Assembly (NCBI GenBank): GCA_001512485.1 | Contig: LFRV01000103.1 | Span: 1 to 32,088 of the forward strand | Source: Clostridiales bacterium DTU069 | GTDB taxonomy: Bacteria > Bacillota > Clostridia > DSM-8532 | Length of the DNA stretch: 32,088 nt | Direction: 5' to 3' | In this document: positions 16,482-23,820 of the stretch, one piece after another | Numbering within the stretch: the first letter of the stretch is position 1 | Layout of the letters: the number at the start of each line of letters is the position of its first letter | The notes under the pieces: model-generated | What the model saw: only the letters and a program-made list of their open reading frames with translations | Databases searched by the model: none | What the model was told of the DNA's origin: nothing | Position numbers and translations under genes: made by a program

Positions 16482-17870
16482 ATGGAGCTTAAAGAGGTTT
16501 TACCGTTTATAATTCCCGGGATACTGTTTCAGCTTTCCATGCAAGTCTTTTATATTAAAAAGTGCCTGATGGATTTGAGTCTCACACCGGCTAAGCGTCG
16601 TATATACACCGTGATGATCGCTGTTTTCGGTTTGCCCGCAACGGCCGTTTACCTGTTTAAAAGCACATGGAGGCCTTCTGCTGATATCGTGCCGAACGAG
16701 ATCGATAATATCGCTCCAAATATCCGCCGGGGGATTTTTCTGCTGCTGGTAATGGCGTATGAAGTGATGGGGATACATATGTTGACGGAAAACACCGGGT
16801 CTCCCATGTACACCCCTTTGGTTATACTGCTCACCCTGTCGTTTCTTATGATGATCCTATACAATTTGCTCCCCGTGAAAAACCGGTTTGCATTCAGAGC
16901 TCTTTTCCCGGTACTGCAGCTTATGCTGTGTGTTCCACTCCTGTATCTGGACATTTCCGGTGACAACCTGTATCTTGCTCTGATTGCGGGAATAAGTGCA
17001 ATCAACCACGCTCCGATGCCGCAGGCGAAGGCATATGGGATCAGCGCGCTTGGTGCATATCTTACCGGCAGCACCGCAAAGATGCTCCTCCTGTCCGATG
17101 TCCTGGAAATAGATCGGATCGTTCAATACTTTTTTGTAAACACGTTGGTGGTTCTGCTTGCCCTTGTCGCTTTTTACACGTTGAAAAAACAAATGGTGAC
17201 AAGCGTACGCCTCGAAGCAGCCCTTAATAAACTTAAGGTGCAATCCGAACAGCTAAAGGGGCTGGCCGTGGTTGAGGAGCGAAATCGTCTGGCTACCGAA
17301 ATGCACGATACGGTTGGCCATACGCTGACCGCAGCCGTCCTGACCTTGGAAGCGGCGGAGGGACTTGTATCAGAGCCGCTGGCGGCACAAAAACTGCACC
17401 AGGGAAAAGAGCAGGTACGGCGCGGACTTGCGGAGCTTCGCGCTTCTGTAAAAGTAGTCAGGGCGGGAAGTGAAGCCGGCTTTGCCGATGCCCTGGATAA
17501 GCTTTTGCAGGAAATCCGTGTTGACACCGGTTTTGATATACATGTCGTTTCTGAATCAGAAATTGACCTTCCTCCGCTTCAAGCGGGCATTCTTCTCTCA
17601 GCGGTAAAGGAATGTGTAACCAATGCCATCAGGCATGGACATGCGACCGGAGCAGACATCCTGGTTGGCGAACATAATGGACAGTTACGGCTTATCTTTA
17701 CCGATAACGGAAGCGGAACGGATGATATAAAATTTGGATCTGGCCTGTCCATCATGCGGGAACGTATGCAAAACGTGGGTGGGACATTGGAAACAGAAAG
17801 CACCCCGGGAGAAGGGTTCACCATCAGCCTTATTATCCCCATTGTGCAAAGAAAGGAGGATGCGCAATGA
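16482..17870 (+). CDS. NarL-type sensor histidine kinase with PLDc_N-like membrane segment
   Basis: 462 residues from an ATG preceded by AAGGGGA 6 bases upstream; a frame extension to 16455 begins with TTG and lacks this. The N-terminal half is membrane, about 7-8 hydrophobic segments to residue 235. The HisKA_3 dimerisation helix carries EERNRLATEMHDTVGHTL (His about 275). The HATPase domain has VTNAIRHG (N box), FTDNGSGTDD (G1) and GSGLSIMRERM (G2). It belongs to the DesK/LiaS/NarX kinase class. The first two helices (PGILFQLSMQVFY to GLPATAVYLFKS) resemble the PLDc_N two-helix fold and the 72-residue protein encoded downstream. There is no large outer loop, so an intramembrane or lipid signal is likely. 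It is coupled by a 4-base overlap to its regulator. Confidence 0.88.
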   Translation: MELKEVLPFIIPGILFQLSMQVFYIKKCLMDLSLTPAKRRIYTVMIAVFGLPATAVYLFKSTWRPSADIVPNEIDNIAPNIRRGIFLLLVMAYEVMGIHMLTENTGSPMYTPLVILLTLSFLMMILYNLLPVKNRFAFRALFPVLQLMLCVPLLYLDISGDNLYLALIAGISAINHAPMPQAKAYGISALGAYLTGSTAKMLLLSDVLEIDRIVQYFFVNTLVVLLALVAFYTLKKQMVTSVRLEAALNKLKVQSEQLKGLAVVEERNRLATEMHDTVGHTLTAAVLTLEAAEGLVSEPLAAQKLHQGKEQVRRGLAELRASVKVVRAGSEAGFADALDKLLQEIRVDTGFDIHVVSESEIDLPPLQAGILLSAVKECVTNAIRHGHATGADILVGEHNGQLRLIFTDNGSGTDDIKFGSGLSIMRERMQNVGGTLETESTPGEGFTISLIIPIVQRKEDAQ

Positions 17871-18502
17871 GTCAAATCACCGTCCTTTTGGCGGACGATC
17901 AAACCATTATCCGGGACGGACTGCGCGCGCTTCTTGAAACAAATCCTGACATCCAGGTGGTCGCAGAAGCAAGAAACGGTTTGGAAGCTTATGAACAAAC
18001 GGGTATACATCATCCCCAGGTAGTTCTTATGGATATCCGGATGCCGCAAATGGGGGGAGTGGAGGCAACGCGCCTTATTAAGCAGGATTTCCCCGACACG
18101 GCGGTTTTAGTATTAACGACATTCGATGACGATGACTCCATTCTTGGTGCCATCGCCCACGGTGCTTCGGGGTATCTGCTCAAGGATATCAACGGGGCGA
18201 AGCTGGTAGAAGCCATCCGTGACACTGTACGGGGAAGTGTAATTTTACCGGGGAATATAGCCGCAAAAATCACAAGACATATCGACAAAAGGGTACGGCC
18301 GGAAACGCCTCCTGCCGTCTTTACACAGCGGGAACAGGATATCATCCGTCTGCTGATACAGGGAAAAAGCAACCAGGAAATCGCTCAGACATTGTTTCTT
18401 ACCGTCGGCACGGTCAAAAATTACATCAGCCAGATCTACAGCAAGGCAGGGATTACCGATCGGGCAAATGCCATATTATATTTCAAGGATTTAGGGTTTT
18501 AG
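17867..18502 (+). CDS. NarL/FixJ-family response regulator
   Basis: 211 residues. The receiver domain (about 4-120) has the acidic pair D10/D11, phosphoacceptor D56 in VVLMDIRMPQMGG, TT near 85-86 and K106 in GYLLKDI. The LuxR-type helix-turn-helix is at about 148-205 (FTQREQDIIRLLIQGKSNQE, then TVGTVKNYISQIYSKAG). It is partner of the preceding kinase, with overlapping ATGA. An intrinsic terminator lies right after it. A pair of ATATGACT direct repeats 50 bases downstream of the stop, in front of the next operon, is its most likely binding site. Confidence 0.93.
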   Translation: MSQITVLLADDQTIIRDGLRALLETNPDIQVVAEARNGLEAYEQTGIHHPQVVLMDIRMPQMGGVEATRLIKQDFPDTAVLVLTTFDDDDSILGAIAHGASGYLLKDINGAKLVEAIRDTVRGSVILPGNIAAKITRHIDKRVRPETPPAVFTQREQDIIRLLIQGKSNQEIAQTLFLTVGTVKNYISQIYSKAGITDRANAILYFKDLGF

Positions 18503-18520
18503 AGGTATAGACTTTTTGGA

Positions 18521-18544
18521 ACGGGAGCTGCGGCTCCCGTTTTT
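18521..18544 (+). terminator. Intrinsic terminator of the two-component operon
   Basis: ACGGGAGC and GCTCCCGT pair around TGCG (18521-18540), followed by TTTTATTA. Confidence 0.9.
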
Positions 18545-18554
18545 ATTACCCAAT

Positions 18555-18600
18555 ATATGACTCCGGTCACTTATCATATGACTATCTCCACCTTTATACT
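18555..18600 (+). promoter_or_regulatory. Candidate response-regulator site and promoter of the small membrane-protein operon
   Basis: ATATGACT occurs at 18555-18562 and again at 18576-18583, 21 bp apart, two helical turns. The first copy also forms TGAC-TCCG-GTCA (18558-18569) and the second TCATATGA (18574-18581). TATACT at 18595-18600 is a good -10. The -35 position falls on the second repeat and matches poorly, as expected for an activated promoter. The assignment to the neighbouring regulator is inference. Confidence 0.55.
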
Positions 18601-18688
18601 GGAAATGAAAAACTTAAAATTACTTCCACAAAAGAATAGGTAGTAAAAACCGGTTTTTTAATAAATCAAACTAAGGAGGTTGAATTGA

Positions 18689-18883
18689 ATGAAAAAGCGG
18701 AAGATGTCAGAATATTGGAATATGGGCACAGCTATCGCTTTGTGTGCCGCTGTCGGTATTGTACTGGGAGCATTGTTGCAAAATGTGGTCTTATGGCTAT
18801 GTATAGGGGCTGGTACGGGTGTGGTGCTCGGAGCGGTTTCCAAAAATAAAAAACCGCAAGATAAAATAACCCGGCAATCGTAA
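18689..18883 (+). CDS. Small two-helix membrane protein
   Basis: 64 residues with a strong AAGGAGG site. A basic, Met-rich start (MKKRKMSEYWNMG) is followed by two closely spaced hydrophobic helices (about 13-32 and 34-49) rich in Gly and Ala, then a basic tail. The helices look like a tight glycine-packed hairpin. It is the first gene after the putative regulated promoter, with the PLDc_N-like gene 66 bases on. No family recognised. It may be an accessory or immunity peptide of the adjoining envelope-response circuit. Confidence 0.75.
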   Translation: MKKRKMSEYWNMGTAIALCAAVGIVLGALLQNVVLWLCIGAGTGVVLGAVSKNKKPQDKITRQS

Positions 18884-18949
18884 CCGTTTTTTATAGTCAG
18901 ATTTTATGTATTGTGAAAAGAACAAAACCGAAACAGGAGGTCTTATATT

Positions 18950-19168
18950 ATGAATGGGTTTGTAATTACAAAGAATATGATCCTGCTTCTCTCCCCGCTT
19001 ATTCTCCTTCAGCTTAGTCTGGCGGTGTACTGCGGAATAAAAATTTTTAAAGAGGGCGTACAAAATCTGAACAAGTGGGCATGGTTTTTTATCTGCCTGT
19101 TTATCAATGTGATCGGACCGGTTTTATTTCTCCTGGTGGGAAAAAAGAAAGGGAGCAAGCCCTGGTAA
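18950..19168 (+). CDS. PLDc_N-type small membrane protein
   Basis: 72 residues with AGGAGG about 10 bases before the ATG. Helix 1 (about 10-31, LLLSPLILLQLSLAVYCG) and helix 2 (about 46-64, FFICLFINVIGPVLFLLVG), with a polar loop containing NLNKWAW and a lysine tail, match the PLDc_N (phospholipase-D nuclease N-terminal) two-helix domain. The same arrangement occurs in Bacillus YxlE, a negative regulator in the SigY operon. The first two helices of the sensor kinase upstream align with it (LxQLSxxV in helix 1 and a G-P or L-P before the end of helix 2). It may modulate that kinase. Confidence 0.82.
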   Translation: MNGFVITKNMILLLSPLILLQLSLAVYCGIKIFKEGVQNLNKWAWFFICLFINVIGPVLFLLVGKKKGSKPW

Positions 19169-19194
19169 AAATATGAGCCAGGAAAATCCAATGA

Positions 19195-19750
19195 TTGGTC
19201 TCAAATTTGAAAATGCCGAATAACACCGGAAAAGTTCCTTACCCGCCTACGGGCTATAACCTCAGCGGAAAGCCGGTGCCGGTTTATCTATATCCTTCAA
19301 AGGCTTTGGGTGGTTTATTTGCGACGGCCGAGGACATTGCCCGTTTTATTGCGGCGGGCATTCCCGACCGTCGGCATGGGGAGGATTACCTGGTGTCATC
19401 GTGTACTATGTTTCGTGATCGGAGCGCTGATCTCTGCAAGCCTGCTGATGGTATTGAGAAGGCTTAGCGGCTTGAGTTCTCAAAAACGGATCGGCTCCAG
19501 GCTGATTCGAGTTGGTACGGCAGTTCTCCTGCTCGGAATGATAATCTGGTGCATTTTTCAAAAGTATCTTTTCATAACTTCGGTTTTCCCGGTTCTGTCC
19601 GTATGGCTTGGGGCCGCGGTATTCGTGTTCTCCAGCGTGCTGCTGTTGTCCGCTAAAGCCTGGCTTAAAGCATCGGAACGCTTTGAAGAAGGAGCCGCAG
19701 TTATATTTGTTATTTTCCTTACTAAAGAGTGTTGTTTCCGGCTTGTTTGA
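19195..19750 (+). pseudogene. Remnant of a class C beta-lactamase-like serine hydrolase with C-terminal membrane helices
   Basis: The first frame (19195-19467) reads PYPPTGYNLSGKPVPVYLYP, then GGLFATAEDIARFIAAGIP, a stretch typical of penicillin-binding-protein-like serine hydrolases after the catalytic motifs. The N-terminal SxxK and YxN parts are missing. A shifted frame (to 19750) carries two or three hydrophobic helices, as in the membrane tail of such proteins. The two halves join near 19400 with the intervening residues deleted. It has lost its start and catalytic residues and is nonfunctional. Hydrolases of this kind often neighbour envelope-stress two-component systems. Confidence 0.75.
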
Positions 19751-19868
19751 TAAATTTAGAAACTAGAATTTAGGGGTACCTTTACAGTTCCAATGAAATT
19801 CTTAAAGGATTTTGTAAAATCCATTAATTTTGATATCGATTACATTCTCCTTATTGTGAACATTTATC

Positions 19869-19880
19869 GCAAGCGTTTGC
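19869..19880. promoter_or_regulatory. LacI-family operator palindrome
   Basis: GCAAGCGTTTGC has the central CG and the GCAA...TTGC arms typical of LacI-family operators. It lies about 45 bases upstream of the truncated LacI regulator gene, so it is probably a leftover autoregulatory site. Confidence 0.55.
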
Positions 19881-19912
19881 AAGATTTTTATGAGAGTTTG
19901 ATTTCCAGTTAA

Positions 19913-20796
19913 TATTTCTTTTATGTACCCGATTTTACGGCAAAAGCACTAGCGGGCAAAGGGACAAAATCTATTGGTGTAATAGTACCCGAAATCAGCA
20001 GTAATTATTATGCAACAATGTTAGACTGTATTGAAAAAGAGCTTAACGAGAAGGATTACTCATTAATTGTTGGAATGGCGCATCATGATTATCAAAAAGA
20101 AATACATTATCTAAAAGTTTTTAGTAACCGCCGGGTTGATGGTATTATTCTTGCTGGCTCGATGTATAGTGAAATTAATAAGACTCTTGATAAGATCAGG
20201 AAAAGAAACAATATTCCTATTGTCTTAATTCATTCTTTTATATCCTATGAAGATTATGATTACATTTTTGTTGATGATATTTATGGTATAAATGCAGCTA
20301 TGGAGTATTTAAAGGAATTAGGACATAGAAATATTGGATATATTGCAGATGAATTGGCAAGCAGGTTTAAAATTGAAAAAATAAAAGAATCCATTTCTAA
20401 AAATGGATTGAATCTTAATAAGGAACATATAAAAATAGGTAAAGTAGGATTTGAAGCTGGCGGTTATCAACTGATGCAAGAATTACTTAACGAAAAAAAA
20501 TACCGACTGCTGTTTTGGCTTCGTATGATTATATTGCAATTGGCGCAATGAAAGCTCTTTATGAAAGAGGTCTATCTGTTCCAGATTATATATCCATCAT
20601 CGGATATGATAATATTAGAGAGTCCGAATATCTCCCATGCCCTTTGACAACAATATCTCCCCCCATTGAGAGAATGGTAAAATTAGGTGTTAATATATTA
20701 CATAATAAAATTATTGATAAAACGTTTAATGATATCCAGCATATTTCTTTAAAACCCGAATTAATTATTCGAAATTCAACAGCTCCAATAAAGTAG
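19913..20796 (+). pseudogene. LacI-family transcriptional regulator, HTH lost and frameshifted
   Basis: From 19922 the frame reads YVPDFTAKALAGKG, then TKSIGVIVPEISSNYYATM. This is the hinge helix and first strand of the sugar-binding domain of a LacI protein; the DNA-binding helix-turn-helix before it is absent, with a stop at 19910. The ligand domain continues through RRVDGIILAG and ELGHRNIGYIADE to an A8 run at 20493-20500. There a one-base deletion shifts the frame, and it resumes as SYDYIAIGAMKALYERG, SIIGYDNIRESEY and CPLTTISPP to the normal C-terminus. Two independent lesions mean it is dead. It is more AT-rich than its neighbours, which suggests acquired DNA. The controlled sugar genes are not recognisable nearby. 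Confidence 0.85.
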
Positions 20797-20826
20797 GCAT
20801 ATTAATTTATTATAAGATAACTTTTC

Positions 20827-21213
20827 CTATCCACTTTTTGACCGAGACAAGTAAAATTTTTTATTATCACGGGTTAGGGCCTCGTCCGCCGTATTATGGC
20901 TGTCGCACAACTCCGTTTTGTCGTCTATTGCCACTTCGTTCTGCTGCGGCAGCTTTCTGAGATAATCAATGTATGTATTGTAAGCTATCCGGAACAGCCA
21001 GCTTGAAAACTTAATCCCCTTTATAGGGCTGTATTTATAAACATTTTCCATAAATTTTACAAAAACATCATGGGTTAAGTCTTCGCACACATGCGTGTCC
21101 TGGACGTGTTTGTAAAAAAATCGCGTAATCGGCAGATAATACTTTTTTATTATTGTTTAAAAAGCTGTTCGGATACCTTTTTTACACTGCCGGATCAGAG
21201 CTATATCATCCAA
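20827..21213 (-). pseudogene. ECF-type sigma factor remnant (region 2 only, internal stop)
   Basis: Read on the minus strand from a TTG at 21213, which has GGAAGG upstream, the frame gives LDDIALIRQCKKGIRTAF, then TAA at 21159-21157 where relatives would have Glu, then TIIKKYYLPITRFFYKHV. It continues with THVCEDLTHDVFVKFMENVY and FSSWLFRIAYNTYIDYLRK, a clear sigma region 2. The DNA-binding region 4 is missing: after ADEALTRDN the frame changes character and stops at 20827. One nonsense codon plus loss of region 4 make it nonfunctional. Whether it once belonged with the PLDc_N genes, as in the SigY operon, is a guess. Confidence 0.8.
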
Positions 21214-21412
21214 TCTTTCACCGCCTTCCGAGTATTATCTGCTTCTATATATTGTAACGGAAAAAGAATTAAAAGGTTGGAATAAAAATTGTAAAATATC
21301 CAGTTCTTAATCATAATAGATTATGGTATTATTAGTTTAAAAGCAAAGCTGCAGGGAGAACCGCACACTTCATTCCGGGTTTCCTTCGGTATGTCCTATG
21401 GAGGAAGGTTTT

Positions 21413-22984
21413 ATGGATAAATCGGAAAAAAACGGCGCTGTAATAGCAGCGGGAGTGTTTATTATTCTTGTTCTTATCATACTGCAGGGCATTCCGCTGA
21501 TTAACGGAATAGTTATTTCGTTTAAGGACTACAACATTATGAGAGGCATTGCCGGAAGCCCGTTTACTGGTTTAGAAAATATATCCCGATTGTTTGAAAA
21601 CATAAATTTCCGAATAGTATTGTTTAATACCGTAAGGCTTAATATGCTTTATCTTGCAATCGTATTCGTTTTGGGCTGTCTATTGTCCATATTCCTGATG
21701 GCAGTACATAAAAAGGTAAGAAGCATACTCCTGACAATTATTTTGATACCATTGTTTATACCGGGGAGCGTTCTGGCGCATATCTGTATTTCTTGGTTTC
21801 AGGGAACGGACGCTTTAATGTCTCCTCAGTTATTTCCTTTCATTTTCGCCTTTTTGTTGGCAGTTAAAAATGCGGGTATTCCGACTGTGTTTATTCTTAA
21901 AACATGGGGAACGGCAAGAGAGCGGGAAGAAAAATCCGGTTTTGAAATGATAATGGCACCGGTTGCCTTTGTTCTTATCCAATTCGCCTCCATATTAAGC
22001 ACGGATATGGATATCTCAGCAAACCTGACAAATCCGCTTGTTTATGAAACCGCCGATACGCTGGATAATTTCATATACAGAACGGGTTTTATGCAGATGC
22101 AGGCCGGCACGGCCCAGGCTGCCTGGCTCGTTCAGGCTATAGTACACGTTGTTATTGGGTTCGCTGTACATAATATATTGAAGGTGATTGCACGCAGAAA
22201 ACCGTTATTGCAGCGCTCAGAAAAGGGTATCGATCAAACGTACGATCCTGGAACAATAAGCGGCTTTCGTACAAACCCGGCAGGATATATCATTCCGGTC
22301 CTTTATTCATTGTTTTTGACATGGTTCGTGTTTAAACCCCTCCTGATAGACGGCATCGGTTCGTTAATTAAAGGCATATCTGCGGTAAACCCGGTGTTTG
22401 TTTTTTCATATATCCGGTATGTTCTGTTGTACGGTTTAATTGCTTTGATTGGTGTTCCCATTTCTGTTGCTCTTGCAAAAAGTGCTGTTTATCCCGGGGA
22501 TTTTGGCAGCATCACGCGTATCATACTTGTGTTTTTCATCCTGGCAGGGGGAATGGGAATGCATCAGTATTTATTCTATAGAAGCCTTGGTTTATTTAAT
22601 ACCGTATTCAGCCTGGTCATGTATTACCTGGTTCCTGTAGCGAACAGCCTGGTTCTCGCGGTTATTATCGCTTTTAGGAGGGAAAACGACCCGGAAACAG
22701 GCGGAGGTATATCTGTCTGGAAAACAGCATTTGTCCTGGCACTGATCCATTTCACCGTAATGTGGAACTCGGAGCAGGTGCCTTTGATTTTTATAGCAAG
22801 ACAGGAATTAATGCCCCCGGTGCTGATGCCAAGAGCAATATCACAGGGTTTGGGAGGAGCTGTTAATCCAGGAGCGGTTATTGGTGTTGATTTTCTTGTA
22901 ACCCTGCTGCCGGTAGTTTTGTTCCTTGTTTTCAGAAAATTTGTTACTGAATGGGTTTTACTCTCGTTCACAAGATCAAAATAA
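21413..22984 (+). CDS. Fused LplB/YtcP-like ABC permease with degenerate EAA loops
   Basis: 523 residues from the ATG after GGAGGAAGG; an ATG 5 codons earlier overlaps that box. The protein has about 12 hydrophobic segments in two halves. The first half (IPLINGIVISFKDYNI, GLENISRLFEN, NPLVYETADTLDNFIYRTGF) is like LplB-type MalF permeases. The second half, from about residue 295, is like the YtcP/LplC MalG type (PVANSLVLAVIIAF, MWNSEQVPLIFIA). In normal transporters these are two genes, and each has an EAA loop that docks the ATPase. Here AREREEKSGFEM and RRENDPETGGGISVWK stand in those places without the EAA---G pattern. No binding protein or ATPase is adjacent. It may have lost transport. 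Confidence 0.7.
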   Translation: MDKSEKNGAVIAAGVFIILVLIILQGIPLINGIVISFKDYNIMRGIAGSPFTGLENISRLFENINFRIVLFNTVRLNMLYLAIVFVLGCLLSIFLMAVHKKVRSILLTIILIPLFIPGSVLAHICISWFQGTDALMSPQLFPFIFAFLLAVKNAGIPTVFILKTWGTAREREEKSGFEMIMAPVAFVLIQFASILSTDMDISANLTNPLVYETADTLDNFIYRTGFMQMQAGTAQAAWLVQAIVHVVIGFAVHNILKVIARRKPLLQRSEKGIDQTYDPGTISGFRTNPAGYIIPVLYSLFLTWFVFKPLLIDGIGSLIKGISAVNPVFVFSYIRYVLLYGLIALIGVPISVALAKSAVYPGDFGSITRIILVFFILAGGMGMHQYLFYRSLGLFNTVFSLVMYYLVPVANSLVLAVIIAFRRENDPETGGGISVWKTAFVLALIHFTVMWNSEQVPLIFIARQELMPPVLMPRAISQGLGGAVNPGAVIGVDFLVTLLPVVLFLVFRKFVTEWVLLSFTRSK

Positions 22985-23121
22985 AACACCGGTTTTCTGT
23001 ACGGAATGGTTTATTTGCTTTGCTCGAGGAGTCGGGTAATCAATATTACGTTAATTGTGACGGACAGCGGCAAAAACCGTTGATTAAGTAATTAATTTAA
23101 CTGTATAAGAAGGGGTTGCCT

Positions 23122-23769
23122 GTGAAAACATGTAAGCTTGTGATAATAGCTGCATTGCTGTTGGCAGTAACAAATGTTTCAACATTTTTTATAACAAGAG
23201 AGTACTTTAATAAGGAAAGCGAGGCAAATACCCCGGAAACTGCGGCGTATGACGAAACTATTAACAAAATATATAAGGAGTTGGAAAAAGAAACAATTGA
23301 GGGTTCAAGCGAGCATGAGGCGTACGAACACGTCGTTCAGCTGGCGGATAAGTCGTTTGTGTACCATCAAAATGATACCGTCTATATTCTTAATGGAGGT
23401 GAAGTGATTAAATACCGCTGGGAAGAACCTCTTGACACAAATACGTACTATCAGGATTTGATCGCTAAATTTGTTAACCTGTATAAAATGAAAGAAGATT
23501 TAATATCTAAAGAGGATATTACCGGTGCCGGTTTTATGCCCGAAGCTTACGATTACGGGTTTTTAGCGATATATCCCGGTACATACGAGGACTATAAAGC
23601 GCTTATAAGGTACTACATTCTGAAAAGAAAAGATCTTGAGCGCGAAATACTTCAATATAAAGCAGGTAAAAGCACAATCGATAATGTTGAGACACGCTAC
23701 AATGAGTACCGCGACGCAAAAAGAAAACTTACGGACTATATAAACTCGGTTAACCTCGGAGATATATAA
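23122..23769 (+). CDS. Membrane-anchored extracytoplasmic protein of unknown function
   Basis: 215 residues. The GTG at 23122 is preferred, 6 bases after AGAAGGGG; the TTG at 23116 abuts that box. One N-terminal hydrophobic segment (about 5-22) is followed by an acidic, helical, soluble part with many Glu, Lys and Tyr residues: YDETINKIYKELEKE, a short beta hairpin SFVYHQNDTVYILNGGE, and a C-terminal helical region with YILKRKDLEREILQYK. No family recognised and no catalytic motif visible. It lies 137 bases after the fused permease in the same direction and may work with it. Confidence 0.7.
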   Translation: MKTCKLVIIAALLLAVTNVSTFFITREYFNKESEANTPETAAYDETINKIYKELEKETIEGSSEHEAYEHVVQLADKSFVYHQNDTVYILNGGEVIKYRWEEPLDTNTYYQDLIAKFVNLYKMKEDLISKEDITGAGFMPEAYDYGFLAIYPGTYEDYKALIRYYILKRKDLEREILQYKAGKSTIDNVETRYNEYRDAKRKLTDYINSVNLGDI

Positions 23770-23796
23770 TAATTCGAATTAAAGATAACTGCGTTA

Positions 23797-23820
23797 CGGG
23801 CGGGTTATTAAACCAGCCCG
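23797..23820. terminator. Hairpin between converging genes, overlapping the feoB stop
   Basis: CGGGC...GCCCG and GGTT...AACC pair around ATTA with one internal mismatch. It overlaps the last codons of feoB. There is no T-run on either side, so it is only a candidate terminator. Confidence 0.35.

Noticed and set aside
19793..19912. 39-codon ORF (MKFLKDFVKSINFD...) before the LacI remnant
   Set aside because: No ribosome binding site at a usable distance and no known domain; it overlaps the putative LacI operator.
20493..20500. Programmed frameshift at the A8 run of the LacI gene
   Set aside because: The gene also lacks its DNA-binding domain, so loss of function by deletion is the simpler reading.
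16110..21413. Genomic island integrated at the tRNA-Ser genes
   Set aside because: Attractive because accessory and broken genes follow the tRNAs, but I found no integrase and no repeat of the tRNA 3' end downstream.
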